Shown here in pieces: positions 9,111 to 16,128 of a stretch of 64,000 nucleotides of DNA. Position numbers and translations under genes: made by a program. The DNA is from Gammaproteobacteria bacterium. Lineage in GTDB: Bacteria > Pseudomonadota > Gammaproteobacteria > Burkholderiales > Nitrosomonadaceae. Under the pieces are notes generated by a model. The model did no database searches and had not been told where the DNA came from. It was given only the letters and a program-made list of their open reading frames with translations. Location: positions 2,356,001 to 2,420,000 of the forward strand of contig CP054180.1 in assembly GCA_015709635.1 (NCBI GenBank), written 5' to 3'. Within the stretch, counting starts at the first letter, position 1, and the number at the start of each line of letters is the position of its first letter.

Positions 9111-9518
9111 ATGAGCTCATCGTATTTCGAACACGATGCCGACATTGGAATCATCGGCCGCGGCCTGACCATCGAACAATCGTTTGAAGCGGCGGCGCAT
9201 GCGGTTTTTGCCATTATCACGCAGATTGAGGAAGTGCAACCCGTGACGATCGTAGCCGTCGAATTCGAGGAATCCGACCTTGAGCTGGCACTGGTGGTGT
9301 GGCTTAACCTCCTGTTAGGAAAGGCGCGGGAACTCGGCATGGTATTCAGCCATTTTTATCTCCAACGCCAGAATGATCATTGGCATGCCAAAGTCGCCGG
9401 AGAGAAATGGCGCGACGGTTTGGAATGCGGCGTGGAAGTCAAAGGCGCGACCTTGACCATGCTCGCAGTGAAGCAAATCGGCCCGGTATGGGAATCCCGC
9501 TGCGTGGTGGACGTATGA
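9111..9518 (+). CDS. Archease family protein
   Basis: Archease is the established activator of the RNA ligase RtcB, promoting its guanylylation and multiple turnover. This 135-residue copy opens with YFEHDADIGIIGRG, containing the conserved His/Asp metal site, and ends with GVEVKGATLTMLAVKQIGPVWESRCVVDV, both characteristic. Its TGA overlaps the ATG of rtcB by 4 bp (ATGA), so coupled translation is expected. No clear Shine-Dalgarno sequence precedes its own ATG. Confidence 0.92.
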   Translation: MSSSYFEHDADIGIIGRGLTIEQSFEAAAHAVFAIITQIEEVQPVTIVAVEFEESDLELALVVWLNLLLGKARELGMVFSHFYLQRQNDHWHAKVAGEKWRDGLECGVEVKGATLTMLAVKQIGPVWESRCVVDV

Positions 9519-10942
9519 ATCTGCAACAATTACAACAACTGCACGCTTATCTCTGGACCTTGCCCAAAGCACCCGGTAGCAAACGCGCGGAAGTTTTGCT
9601 ATACGGCAATGCACCGTTGCTCGAAAGCATGGACGACAAAGTGCTGGAACAAATCGCCAATGTCGCCGCATTGCCCGGCCTGGCCGGAGCGGCGATGACC
9701 ATGCCGGATGCGCACTGGGGTTATGGCTTTCCCATCGGCGGCGTGGCGGCATTCGACGCCGAACAGGGCGGCATCATTTCAGCAGGTGGTGTCGGTTTCG
9801 ATATTTCCTGCGGCATCCGCTGCCTGCGCAGCAATCTCGATGTGCACGAGGCCGCGGCGCATTTTGAGCGGCTGGCCGACCGGCTGTTCGCTACAATTCC
9901 TGCCGGTGTCGGCGAAGAAGGCCATATCAATCTCAACCCGCAGCAGCTCGATCAAGTACTGCTGGGCGGTGCGCAGTGGGCCGTGAAACGGGGTTACGGC
10001 AATGCTGCGGATCTGGAATATGTGGAAGAAAACGGCTGTGTCACCGGTGCGGTGCCCGGTAACGTATCCGAACTGGCGAAAAAACGCCAGCGCGGCGAAA
10101 TGGGCACGTTGGGTTCCGGCAATCATTATCTGGAAGTGCAGGTCGTGGAACGCATTTACGATGACGTCACGGCGCAGGCTTTCGGTTTGCACGAAGGTCA
10201 ATTGGTTATTTCCATCCACTGCGGTTCGCGCGGACTCGGCCATCAGATCGGCACCGATTATCTGGTGATGCTGGCTAAGGCTACTGGCCGTCTCGGCATC
10301 CACTTGCCCGACCGGGAATTGGCTTGTGCCCCGATCAAATCGCCGGAAGGTCAGCAATACCTCGGCGCGATGAACGCCGCGATCAATTGCGCTTTAGCCA
10401 ACCGGCAAATCCTGACGCACCTGACGCGCGAAACATTCGCCGAAATCTACCCCCAGGCATCATTGGAAACGCTGTTCGACATCTCGCACAACACCTGCAA
10501 GGAAGAGCAGCACGAAGTAGACGGCAAAACCCGCTGGCTGCATGTGCACCGCAAAGGCGCCACGCGCGCTTTCGCACCCGGACACCCCAGGTTGCCGGCA
10601 CGATACCGCGATGTGGGGCAACCCGTCATCATCGGTGGCAGTATGGGCACGGGTTCGTACATTCTCGCCGGTACCCGTACCAATCAAGCGTTTGCTTCAT
10701 GCAGCCACGGCGCAGGCCGCGCCATTAGCCGCAACCAAGCGTTGAAACTGTGGAACGGCCGGACCTTGATCGATGATCTCGAGCGGCAAGGCATCCTGAT
10801 CCGCACCCGTTCGATGCGCGGCGCGGCGGAAGAAGCGCCGGGTGCTTATAAGGATGTCGACCAGGTGGCCGAGGTCACGGAACAAGCGGGACTGGCACGC
10901 CGGGTTGCGTTTCTGCGGCCGAAAGTATGCATCAAAGGATAG
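9515..10942 (+). CDS. rtcB: RNA-splicing ligase RtcB
   Basis: GTP-dependent ligase joining RNA 2',3'-cyclic phosphate or 3'-phosphate ends to 5'-OH ends. It has 475 residues from the ATG at 9515; the frame is open further upstream but the archease gene occupies that sequence. Metal and catalytic motifs are visible: GGVGFDISCGIR (Mn-binding Cys), GSGNHYLEVQ, HCGSRGLGHQ and ISHNTCKEEQH. CSHGAGRAISRNQA carries the His that is guanylylated in characterised RtcB. It is coupled to archease upstream and is followed 45 bp later by the HPF-cold-shock gene. Confidence 0.96.
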   Translation: MNLQQLQQLHAYLWTLPKAPGSKRAEVLLYGNAPLLESMDDKVLEQIANVAALPGLAGAAMTMPDAHWGYGFPIGGVAAFDAEQGGIISAGGVGFDISCGIRCLRSNLDVHEAAAHFERLADRLFATIPAGVGEEGHINLNPQQLDQVLLGGAQWAVKRGYGNAADLEYVEENGCVTGAVPGNVSELAKKRQRGEMGTLGSGNHYLEVQVVERIYDDVTAQAFGLHEGQLVISIHCGSRGLGHQIGTDYLVMLAKATGRLGIHLPDRELACAPIKSPEGQQYLGAMNAAINCALANRQILTHLTRETFAEIYPQASLETLFDISHNTCKEEQHEVDGKTRWLHVHRKGATRAFAPGHPRLPARYRDVGQPVIIGGSMGTGSYILAGTRTNQAFASCSHGAGRAISRNQALKLWNGRTLIDDLERQGILIRTRSMRGAAEEAPGAYKDVDQVAEVTEQAGLARRVAFLRPKVCIKG

Positions 10943-10987
10943 CCTTTTATTAGAAACATAAACTCAACCGACCAGGAGGAAATTGTC

Positions 10988-11545
10988 ATGGAAGTCACCT
11001 TGCAAATCACCACGCGAGACATACCGCACTCTGAAGCGCTTGAAAGCCATATCCGCGAAAAAGCCGAAAAGCTGGAGAAGTTTTATCCACATGTCATGAG
11101 CTGCCGGATCGTCGTCGAACTTCCGCACAAACACCACCATCAAGGCCGGATGTTTGATGTGCACATCGACATGACCGTACCGGGCGGTGAAATCGTGGTG
11201 AATCGCGTCGCCAATGAAGATGTCTACGTCGCCGTACGCGATGCTTTCGACGCCGCCAAACGCCAGCTGGAAGATCACGCTCGCAAACAACGCGGCGCCA
11301 CCAAAGCGCACGCCCCGGTATTGCATGGCAAAGTGACGCAGTTATTCAAGACCGAAGGCTATGGATTCATCGAGACTGCGGACGGGGAAGAATTGTATTT
11401 TCACCGCGACAATTTGGCCGGTCACGATTTTGATCAGCTGGCACCCGGCAGCGAAGTGCAGTTTCTCGAAGATATCGGCAGTGAAGGCTATCAAGCAAAG
11501 CGGGTCAGCACGGGCAAACACCATGTACCCAACGGCGGGAAATGA
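10988..11545 (+). CDS. HPF/RaiA-type ribosome hibernation protein fused to a cold-shock domain
   Basis: Two-domain protein of 185 residues. Residues 1-100 form an S30AE/HPF domain (LQITTRDIPHSEALESHIREKAEKLEKFYPH, VANEDVYVAVRDAFDAAKRQLE), the fold that sits in the 30S A/P sites and shuts down translation. Residues about 113-178 form a cold-shock domain with RNP1-like EGYGFIET and RNP2-like LYFHRDN, which should bind single-stranded RNA. It is longer than short HPF and does not carry the usual long-HPF dimerisation tail. A strong AGGAGG precedes the ATG. It lies 45 bp after rtcB and is probably cotranscribed with it. The IS starts 13 bp after its stop. Confidence 0.9.
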   Translation: MEVTLQITTRDIPHSEALESHIREKAEKLEKFYPHVMSCRIVVELPHKHHHQGRMFDVHIDMTVPGGEIVVNRVANEDVYVAVRDAFDAAKRQLEDHARKQRGATKAHAPVLHGKVTQLFKTEGYGFIETADGEELYFHRDNLAGHDFDQLAPGSEVQFLEDIGSEGYQAKRVSTGKHHVPNGGK

Positions 11546-11558
11546 CCGTGTGACCTAA

Positions 11559-12757
11559 GGAAACTCTGAAAAAGTGTGATATTTCTTAGATTCTTCAGAT
11601 ATTTTCATTATAAAAAAGGCCGAGATGCGCAGAGAACAATCAAACTCGCCGTAAATCTCATGTTTTTGTGACTGCAGAGCTCTTTCTGCAATCATTTTGA
11701 ATGTTACGGGCGCAGCTCTGCTGTATTTGCCAGCAAAAACCTGCGTGCCATCCACAGATTGGAAAGAGCAAACAGCGTGATGAGCTGTGCCGTATTCTTG
11801 GCCAATCCACGAAAGCGTACCTTGGTATATCCAAACTGACGCTTGATCACCCGGAAGGGGTGTTCAACCTTGGCGCGAATCCTGGCTTTGGCACGCTCAA
11901 TCTGGCGTAGAGTTTGATACAAAAAGCTGTTTTCCCGATGCTTCTTATAAGAACCACGGCGTGCAGCAATCTGCCAGATGACCTTGCGGTCAATATGTTC
12001 GACACGCTTTTCAACTCCTGTATAGCCCGCATCAGCACTGACGGTGCTTTCCTCACCGTGCAGTAGTTTGTCGACCTGGGTAACGTCAGCTACATTGGCG
12101 GGCGTACCCACGACACTGTGCACCAAGCCCGATCTCTCATCGACACCAATGTGAGCCTTCATCCCAAAGTAGTACTGATTGCCTTTTCTGGTCTGGTGCA
12201 TTGCCGGATCACGCTTGCCATCTTTATTCTTGGTTGAACTGGGTGCATCGATCAGGGTGGCATCAACAATAGTGCCCTGACGCAGCGACAGACCGCGATC
12301 TCCCAGATAACCGTTAATGACAACAAGAATCTCCGCTGCCAGACTGTGTTGCTCCAGCAACCGGCGAAAGTTAAGAATGGTGGTTTCATCCGGAATCCGA
12401 GTCAGGTCAAGATCAGCAAACTGGCGCAAGATCGTAGTCTCATACAGCGCTTCTTCCATGGCCGGGTCACTGTAACCAAACCAGTTCTGCAACAAATGCA
12501 CTCGCAGCATAGCCATCAGGGGATAGCTGGGGCGGCCGCCTTCTCCACGCGGATAATGCGGTTCAATCATCCCGATCAATCCCTTCCACGGCACTACTTG
12601 TTCCATCTCCTTCAGGAATAATTCCTTGCGGGTCTGCTTGCGTTTGTTCGAGTACTCAGCGTCTGCAAAGGTTATCTGTTTCATTGGTTGGCTCTGTAGG
12701 GGAAGATACCTGTATTTTGTCAGATCAATCACCGTTCGGCACTTTTTCAGAGCTTCC
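11559..12757 (-). mobile_element. IS5-family insertion sequence, 1199 bp, apparently intact
   Basis: The left end GGAAACTCTGAAAAAGTG (11559-11576) and the right end CACTTTTTCAGAGCTTCC (12740-12757) are inverted repeats with one mismatch in 18. The element holds one full-length transposase gene on the minus strand. It is flanked by CTAA (11555-11558) and TTAA (12758-12761), which fit a YTAR-type 4-bp target duplication with one difference. The right flank is shared with the neighbouring 143-bp repeat. Confidence 0.9.
11704..12684 (-). CDS. IS5-family transposase
   Basis: DDE transposase. The likely start is the ATG giving MKQITFADAEYSNKRKQTRKE (326 residues); an in-frame GTG at 12732 would add 16 residues. 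The N-terminal region GGRPSYPLMAMLRVHLLQNWFGYSDPAMEEALYE is typical of IS5-type enzymes. The catalytic triad appears as Asp in GTIVDATLIDAPSS, Asp in VSADAGYTG and Glu in KVEHPFRVIKRQFGYTKVRFRG. The frame has no internal stop, so it may be active. Its terminal repeats match those of two 140-bp repeats in this window, so it is a candidate for moving them in trans. Confidence 0.93.
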   Translation of the reverse strand: MKQITFADAEYSNKRKQTRKELFLKEMEQVVPWKGLIGMIEPHYPRGEGGRPSYPLMAMLRVHLLQNWFGYSDPAMEEALYETTILRQFADLDLTRIPDETTILNFRRLLEQHSLAAEILVVINGYLGDRGLSLRQGTIVDATLIDAPSSTKNKDGKRDPAMHQTRKGNQYYFGMKAHIGVDERSGLVHSVVGTPANVADVTQVDKLLHGEESTVSADAGYTGVEKRVEHIDRKVIWQIAARRGSYKKHRENSFLYQTLRQIERAKARIRAKVEHPFRVIKRQFGYTKVRFRGLAKNTAQLITLFALSNLWMARRFLLANTAELRP

Positions 12758-12761
12758 TTAA

Positions 12762-12904
12762 GGAAGCGTTGATTAATTGACTATACGAGCGAATCACTTC
12801 GTTGCGTGGTACTCGCTCCCTCGCCTATCTTGTTGATATGTCTCGGTTGCTGTGTTCCGTGCGTCTCGTGCTTCATCTCGTCCACCGAATTAATCAGCGC
12901 TTCC
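12762..12904. repeat. R2 repeat copy 1 (MITE-like, 143 bp)
   Basis: The ends GGAAGCGTTGATTAATT (12762-12778) and AATTAATCAGCGCTTCC (12888-12904) are inverted repeats. It is flanked by TTAA (12758-12761) and CTAA (12905-12908). A second copy of the same length lies at 57096-57238 with about 90% identity by eye, and a diverged relative at 29463-29612. It has no coding capacity. Its left flank abuts the right end of the IS, so the IS seems to have landed in the target site beside it. It lies just upstream of pncA and may affect that promoter. Confidence 0.85.
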
Positions 12905-12937
12905 CTAAGCTATAAGCGCTAATGATGAATTTACAGC

Positions 12938-13474
12938 ATGAAAATTGCACCCGCAGCGGGAGATGCGCTCATCGTGGTTGACATGCAAAATGATTTTCTG
13001 CCGGGCGGAAGTCTCGCAGTTATCGGAGGCAATGACATCATTCCGCAGCTCAATCGCTACCTCGCTTATTTTGCCGCGCACCGCTTGCCGGTTTTCGCCA
13101 CGCGCGATTGGCATCCGCCGGATCACTGTTCTTTTCAGCCGCAAGGCGGCCCGTGGCCGCCGCACTGCATCGCCGGATCGGGCGGCGCGGCTTTTCATCC
13201 TGCGCGGGAAAGCGATGCGTATTCCGGCTTTAGCGGTACGCAGCTCGATGCATTATTGCAATCGCTGCATATCCGGCGTGTTTTCGTTGGCGGCGTCGCA
13301 ACCGAATATTGCGTATTCAATACCGTGAAGGATGCGTTGCGGTTGCGATACGCCGCTTTCGTACTGGAGGACGCGGTGCGCGCCATCGACCGTCAACCCG
13401 GTGACGGTCAGCGTGCATTGCAGGAAATGCTTCGTCTGGGTGCACAGCTCATCCGCTACGAGGAGCTTGCATGA
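12938..13474 (+). CDS. pncA: Nicotinamidase (PncA-type isochorismatase fold)
   Basis: Hydrolyses nicotinamide to nicotinate and ammonia in NAD salvage. At 178 residues it has the usual length. The N-terminal ALIVVDMQNDFLPGGSLAV carries the catalytic Asp, and RDWHPPDHCSF carries metal-binding residues. VFVGGVATEYCVFNTVKDAL carries the cis-peptide region and the nucleophilic Cys. The stop overlaps the pncB start by 4 bp (ATGA). The Shine-Dalgarno sequence is weak. The R2 repeat ends 33 bp upstream, so the native promoter may have been displaced. Confidence 0.93.
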   Translation: MKIAPAAGDALIVVDMQNDFLPGGSLAVIGGNDIIPQLNRYLAYFAAHRLPVFATRDWHPPDHCSFQPQGGPWPPHCIAGSGGAAFHPARESDAYSGFSGTQLDALLQSLHIRRVFVGGVATEYCVFNTVKDALRLRYAAFVLEDAVRAIDRQPGDGQRALQEMLRLGAQLIRYEELA

Positions 13475-14829
13475 ACCCGCTTTCCAGTCCCCTACTGGCC
13501 GATCTGTATCAATTCACCATGCTGCAAAGCTACCTCGAGCAAGGCATGGAGGAAACCGCCGTGTTCGAGCTGTTTGTACGCAAGCTTCCGCCCGGACGGA
13601 ATTTCCTCGTTGCCGCCGGATTGGAACAAGTCATCGAATTTCTGGAGAATCTGCGATTCTCACCGGAAGAACTGGATTGGCTCGCCACACGCTTTCCGCC
13701 GCAGGTCATCCGCTATCTCACGCACTTCCGCTTTGACGGCGATGTGCACGCCATGCCGGAAGGCACGATCTTTTTTCCCAACGAGCCGATTGTGCGCATC
13801 ACCGCACCGATGCCGCAAGCGCAATTGGTCGAATCGCGCATCATCAATCTGCTGCATTTTGAAACCCTGATCGCTTCCAAAGCGGCACGCTCGGTGCTGG
13901 CAGCACCAGACAAACTGCTGGTGGATTTCGGCATGCGCCGCGCGCATGGCGCGGAAGCCGGATTGCTGGCCGCACGCGCCAGCTACTTGGCGGGATTTTC
14001 CGGCACCGCAACCGTACTGGCCGGTACGATGTACGACATCCCGTTGTTCGGCACCATGGCACACTCCTATATTCAGGCGCATCAGGATGAAAGCGCAGCG
14101 TTTGAGCATTTTTCCCGCTGTCATCCCGATAATACGGTGCTGCTCATCGACACCTACGATACCGAGGCGGCAGCGCGCAAGGTGGTAAACTTGGCGCCAA
14201 AGCTTGCAGCCGATAACATCACGATCAAGGGCGTGCGCCTGGACAGCGGCGACCTGGCCGCGCACGCGCACAATGTCCGCCGCATACTCGATGTTGGTGG
14301 TCTGCGCGACACCACCATTTTCGCCAGCAGCAATCTGGATGAGTACAAGCTGCATGCGCTGTTAGCCGCGCAGGCACCGATCGACGGTTTCGGCATCGGC
14401 ACCGCGCTCGATATTTCCATTGACGCGCCGGCGCTGGATTGCGCGTATAAACTGCAGGAATACGCCGGCAGACCGCGCCGCAAACATTCCGAAGGCAAGG
14501 CCACATGGCCGGGAAGAAAGCAGGTTTACCGCTCGTACGACAGGGATGGCTGTATCGCCGCCGATGTCATCGCATTGCAAGGTAATGATCCGCAACCGGG
14601 CGAAGCGTTGATCCAGCCCATGATGCGTTCGAGCAAACGCCTTCATCCCAAAATTCCATTAGCTATGCTACGCGATCAAACGCTGAAAAATTACCGCCGC
14701 CTGCCCACTGCCATGACTGCACTTGAACCCGCCCCCGCATATCCGGTAACGATTTCAAATGCCTTGCAAGCACTGACGGATCAAGTGGATCGGGAACGCA
14801 TACTGCACGAGCGGGAAACCGCAGAATGA
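13471..14829 (+). CDS. pncB: Nicotinate phosphoribosyltransferase
   Basis: Makes nicotinate mononucleotide from nicotinate and PRPP, the step after PncA in NAD salvage. The protein has 452 residues. The N-terminus LLADLYQFTMLQSYLEQGMEETAVFELFVRKLP is a family hallmark. RRAHGAEAGLLAARASYLAGFSGT and GVRLDSGDLAAHAHNVR line the PRPP/nicotinate site, and FGIGTALDIS is also conserved. It is translationally coupled to pncA. The pair forms a two-step NAD salvage unit inside the stress island. Confidence 0.94.
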   Translation: MNPLSSPLLADLYQFTMLQSYLEQGMEETAVFELFVRKLPPGRNFLVAAGLEQVIEFLENLRFSPEELDWLATRFPPQVIRYLTHFRFDGDVHAMPEGTIFFPNEPIVRITAPMPQAQLVESRIINLLHFETLIASKAARSVLAAPDKLLVDFGMRRAHGAEAGLLAARASYLAGFSGTATVLAGTMYDIPLFGTMAHSYIQAHQDESAAFEHFSRCHPDNTVLLIDTYDTEAAARKVVNLAPKLAADNITIKGVRLDSGDLAAHAHNVRRILDVGGLRDTTIFASSNLDEYKLHALLAAQAPIDGFGIGTALDISIDAPALDCAYKLQEYAGRPRRKHSEGKATWPGRKQVYRSYDRDGCIAADVIALQGNDPQPGEALIQPMMRSSKRLHPKIPLAMLRDQTLKNYRRLPTAMTALEPAPAYPVTISNALQALTDQVDRERILHERETAE

Positions 14830-14832
14830 AGC

Positions 14833-14934
14833 ATGATGGAAACGCTTGACAAAATTATCAAAGCGCGCAAGATGGAAGCGGCGGTTTGGTCAGGCGCAAG
14901 CAAACCGGCCTCATCCGCAGATGCAACAATATAA
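14833..14934 (+). CDS. Small ORF, 33 residues, unknown
   Basis: An open frame starting 3 bases after the pncB stop and encoding MMETLDKIIKARKMEAAVWS followed by a Ser/Ala-rich tail. It fills most of the gap before the zinc-ribbon gene. The first 20 residues could form an amphipathic helix. There is no clear Shine-Dalgarno sequence, but coupling to pncB by reinitiation is possible. It could equally be a chance frame. Confidence 0.3.
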   Translation: MMETLDKIIKARKMEAAVWSGASKPASSADATI

Positions 14935-14970
14935 ATTTAAATAAAAAAGTTGTTTAGAAGGAGATTTACC

Positions 14971-15474
14971 ATGGGTACAAAAAGCACACATCCTGGTTTC
15001 CATCCAATCAACCGGCGCGATGGTATTTTTCAGGAACAAATACACGATGCGTATAGAATAACCGGCAAACTTCCTGAACCGACGGTATGTCCGCAATGCA
15101 ACGCGGTATTTCATAAAGGGCGATGGCAATGGCTGGGCGCACCGGCCAACGCGCACGAGCATAGCTGTCCGGCTTGCCAGCGCATTCATGATCGTTATCC
15201 GGCGGGCTTCCTGATGTTGCAGGGCGATTTCTTACAGGAACACCGCGATGAAATTATGCGTTTGGTACAGCACTTCGAGAAAAAGGAAAAAACCGAGCAC
15301 CCGTTAAAGCGGATCATGGCGACCGAGGAGAAAGACGGCGAAGTGCTGATTACCACCACCGACATACATCTCGCGCGCGGTATCGGCGAGGCTATCCACG
15401 AAGCGTATCAAGGAGACCTGGAGTTTCATTACAACCCGGCGGAAAACCTGCTGCGCGTGCACTGGTCACGCTGA
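14971..15474 (+). CDS. Zinc-ribbon protein, BCAM0308-like
   Basis: Soluble protein of 167 residues with a zinc ribbon formed by CPQC (near residue 35) and CPAC (near 63). A C-terminal alpha/beta part follows (DGEVLITTTDIHLARGIGEAIHEAYQG). It resembles the family named after BCAM0308 of Burkholderia cenocepacia, whose locus number falls within that species' low-oxygen-activated locus; the biochemical function is unknown. The start at 14971 follows AGAAGGAGA at ideal spacing; upstream in-frame residues are not used. It precedes the CBS gene by 50 bp and is probably cotranscribed with it. Confidence 0.8.
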   Translation: MGTKSTHPGFHPINRRDGIFQEQIHDAYRITGKLPEPTVCPQCNAVFHKGRWQWLGAPANAHEHSCPACQRIHDRYPAGFLMLQGDFLQEHRDEIMRLVQHFEKKEKTEHPLKRIMATEEKDGEVLITTTDIHLARGIGEAIHEAYQGDLEFHYNPAENLLRVHWSR

Positions 15475-15524
15475 ACCGGGAATTCAACCGTTTTCCACTT
15501 ATTTGAGAAGAAAGGAGAAATCTG

Positions 15525-15974
15525 ATGTCTGTCGGTAAAATTTGCAATCGTGAAGTTATTGTCATCCAGCGCGATGCAACCACTGTGGAAGCTGCCAAGC
15601 TGATGCGCCAGTATCATGTCGGTGCCGTCATCGTAGTCGAAAAGCGTGACGGCCGTCAGGTTCCGGTCGGCGTTATCACGGATCGCGATCTGGTTATAGA
15701 AGTTATGGCAACCGAATTGGACGAAAACGTCATTACGGTTGGCGATATCATGGCGCAGGAAATATTTACCATCAAAGAGAGCGCAGCATCGTACGAAGCC
15801 ATCGAATTCATGCGCCGTAAAACCGCCCGGCGTTTGCCGGTTGTGGATGAAGCGGGAGAATTGGTCGGCATACTGACACTGGACGATGCGCTGCAATTAT
15901 TATCGGAAGAGCTGCTCGACCTTGCCAAACTGGTACGCTACGAGCAGAAAAAAGAAACTCGGCATCGCCCGTAA
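15525..15974 (+). CDS. CBS-domain pair protein
   Basis: Stand-alone Bateman module, 149 residues, made of two CBS motifs at about 8-62 and 77-133. Typical segments are VGAVIVVEKRDGRQVPVGVITDRDLVIEV and RRLPVVDEAGELVGILTLDDAL. Such pairs bind adenine nucleotides or NAD-type ligands and report cell energy state. The ligand here is unknown, though adjacency to NAD salvage is suggestive. GAAAGGAGA lies 8 bases before the ATG. It sits between the BCAM0308-like gene and lon, a context seen in stress loci. Confidence 0.92.
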   Translation: MSVGKICNREVIVIQRDATTVEAAKLMRQYHVGAVIVVEKRDGRQVPVGVITDRDLVIEVMATELDENVITVGDIMAQEIFTIKESAASYEAIEFMRRKTARRLPVVDEAGELVGILTLDDALQLLSEELLDLAKLVRYEQKKETRHRP

Positions 15975-16128
15975 CAACATCGTTTTCCTGGGTAGCCGGC
16001 AAATTGCCGCAATTGAGCCGGTTACCTCGAACACTAACCAGCGCTGTTCACTTGAATTCCTGGTTAAGCGTGCAAATATTCGAGAGGAGCAATACAACCC
16101 GCTTTACATTCCTGGAGGATGAGCCGCT

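Noticed and set aside
9380..9514. N-terminal extension of RtcB by 45 residues
   Set aside because: This stretch codes for the archease C-terminus in another frame. The ATG at 9515 overlapping the archease stop gives the normal RtcB N-terminus.
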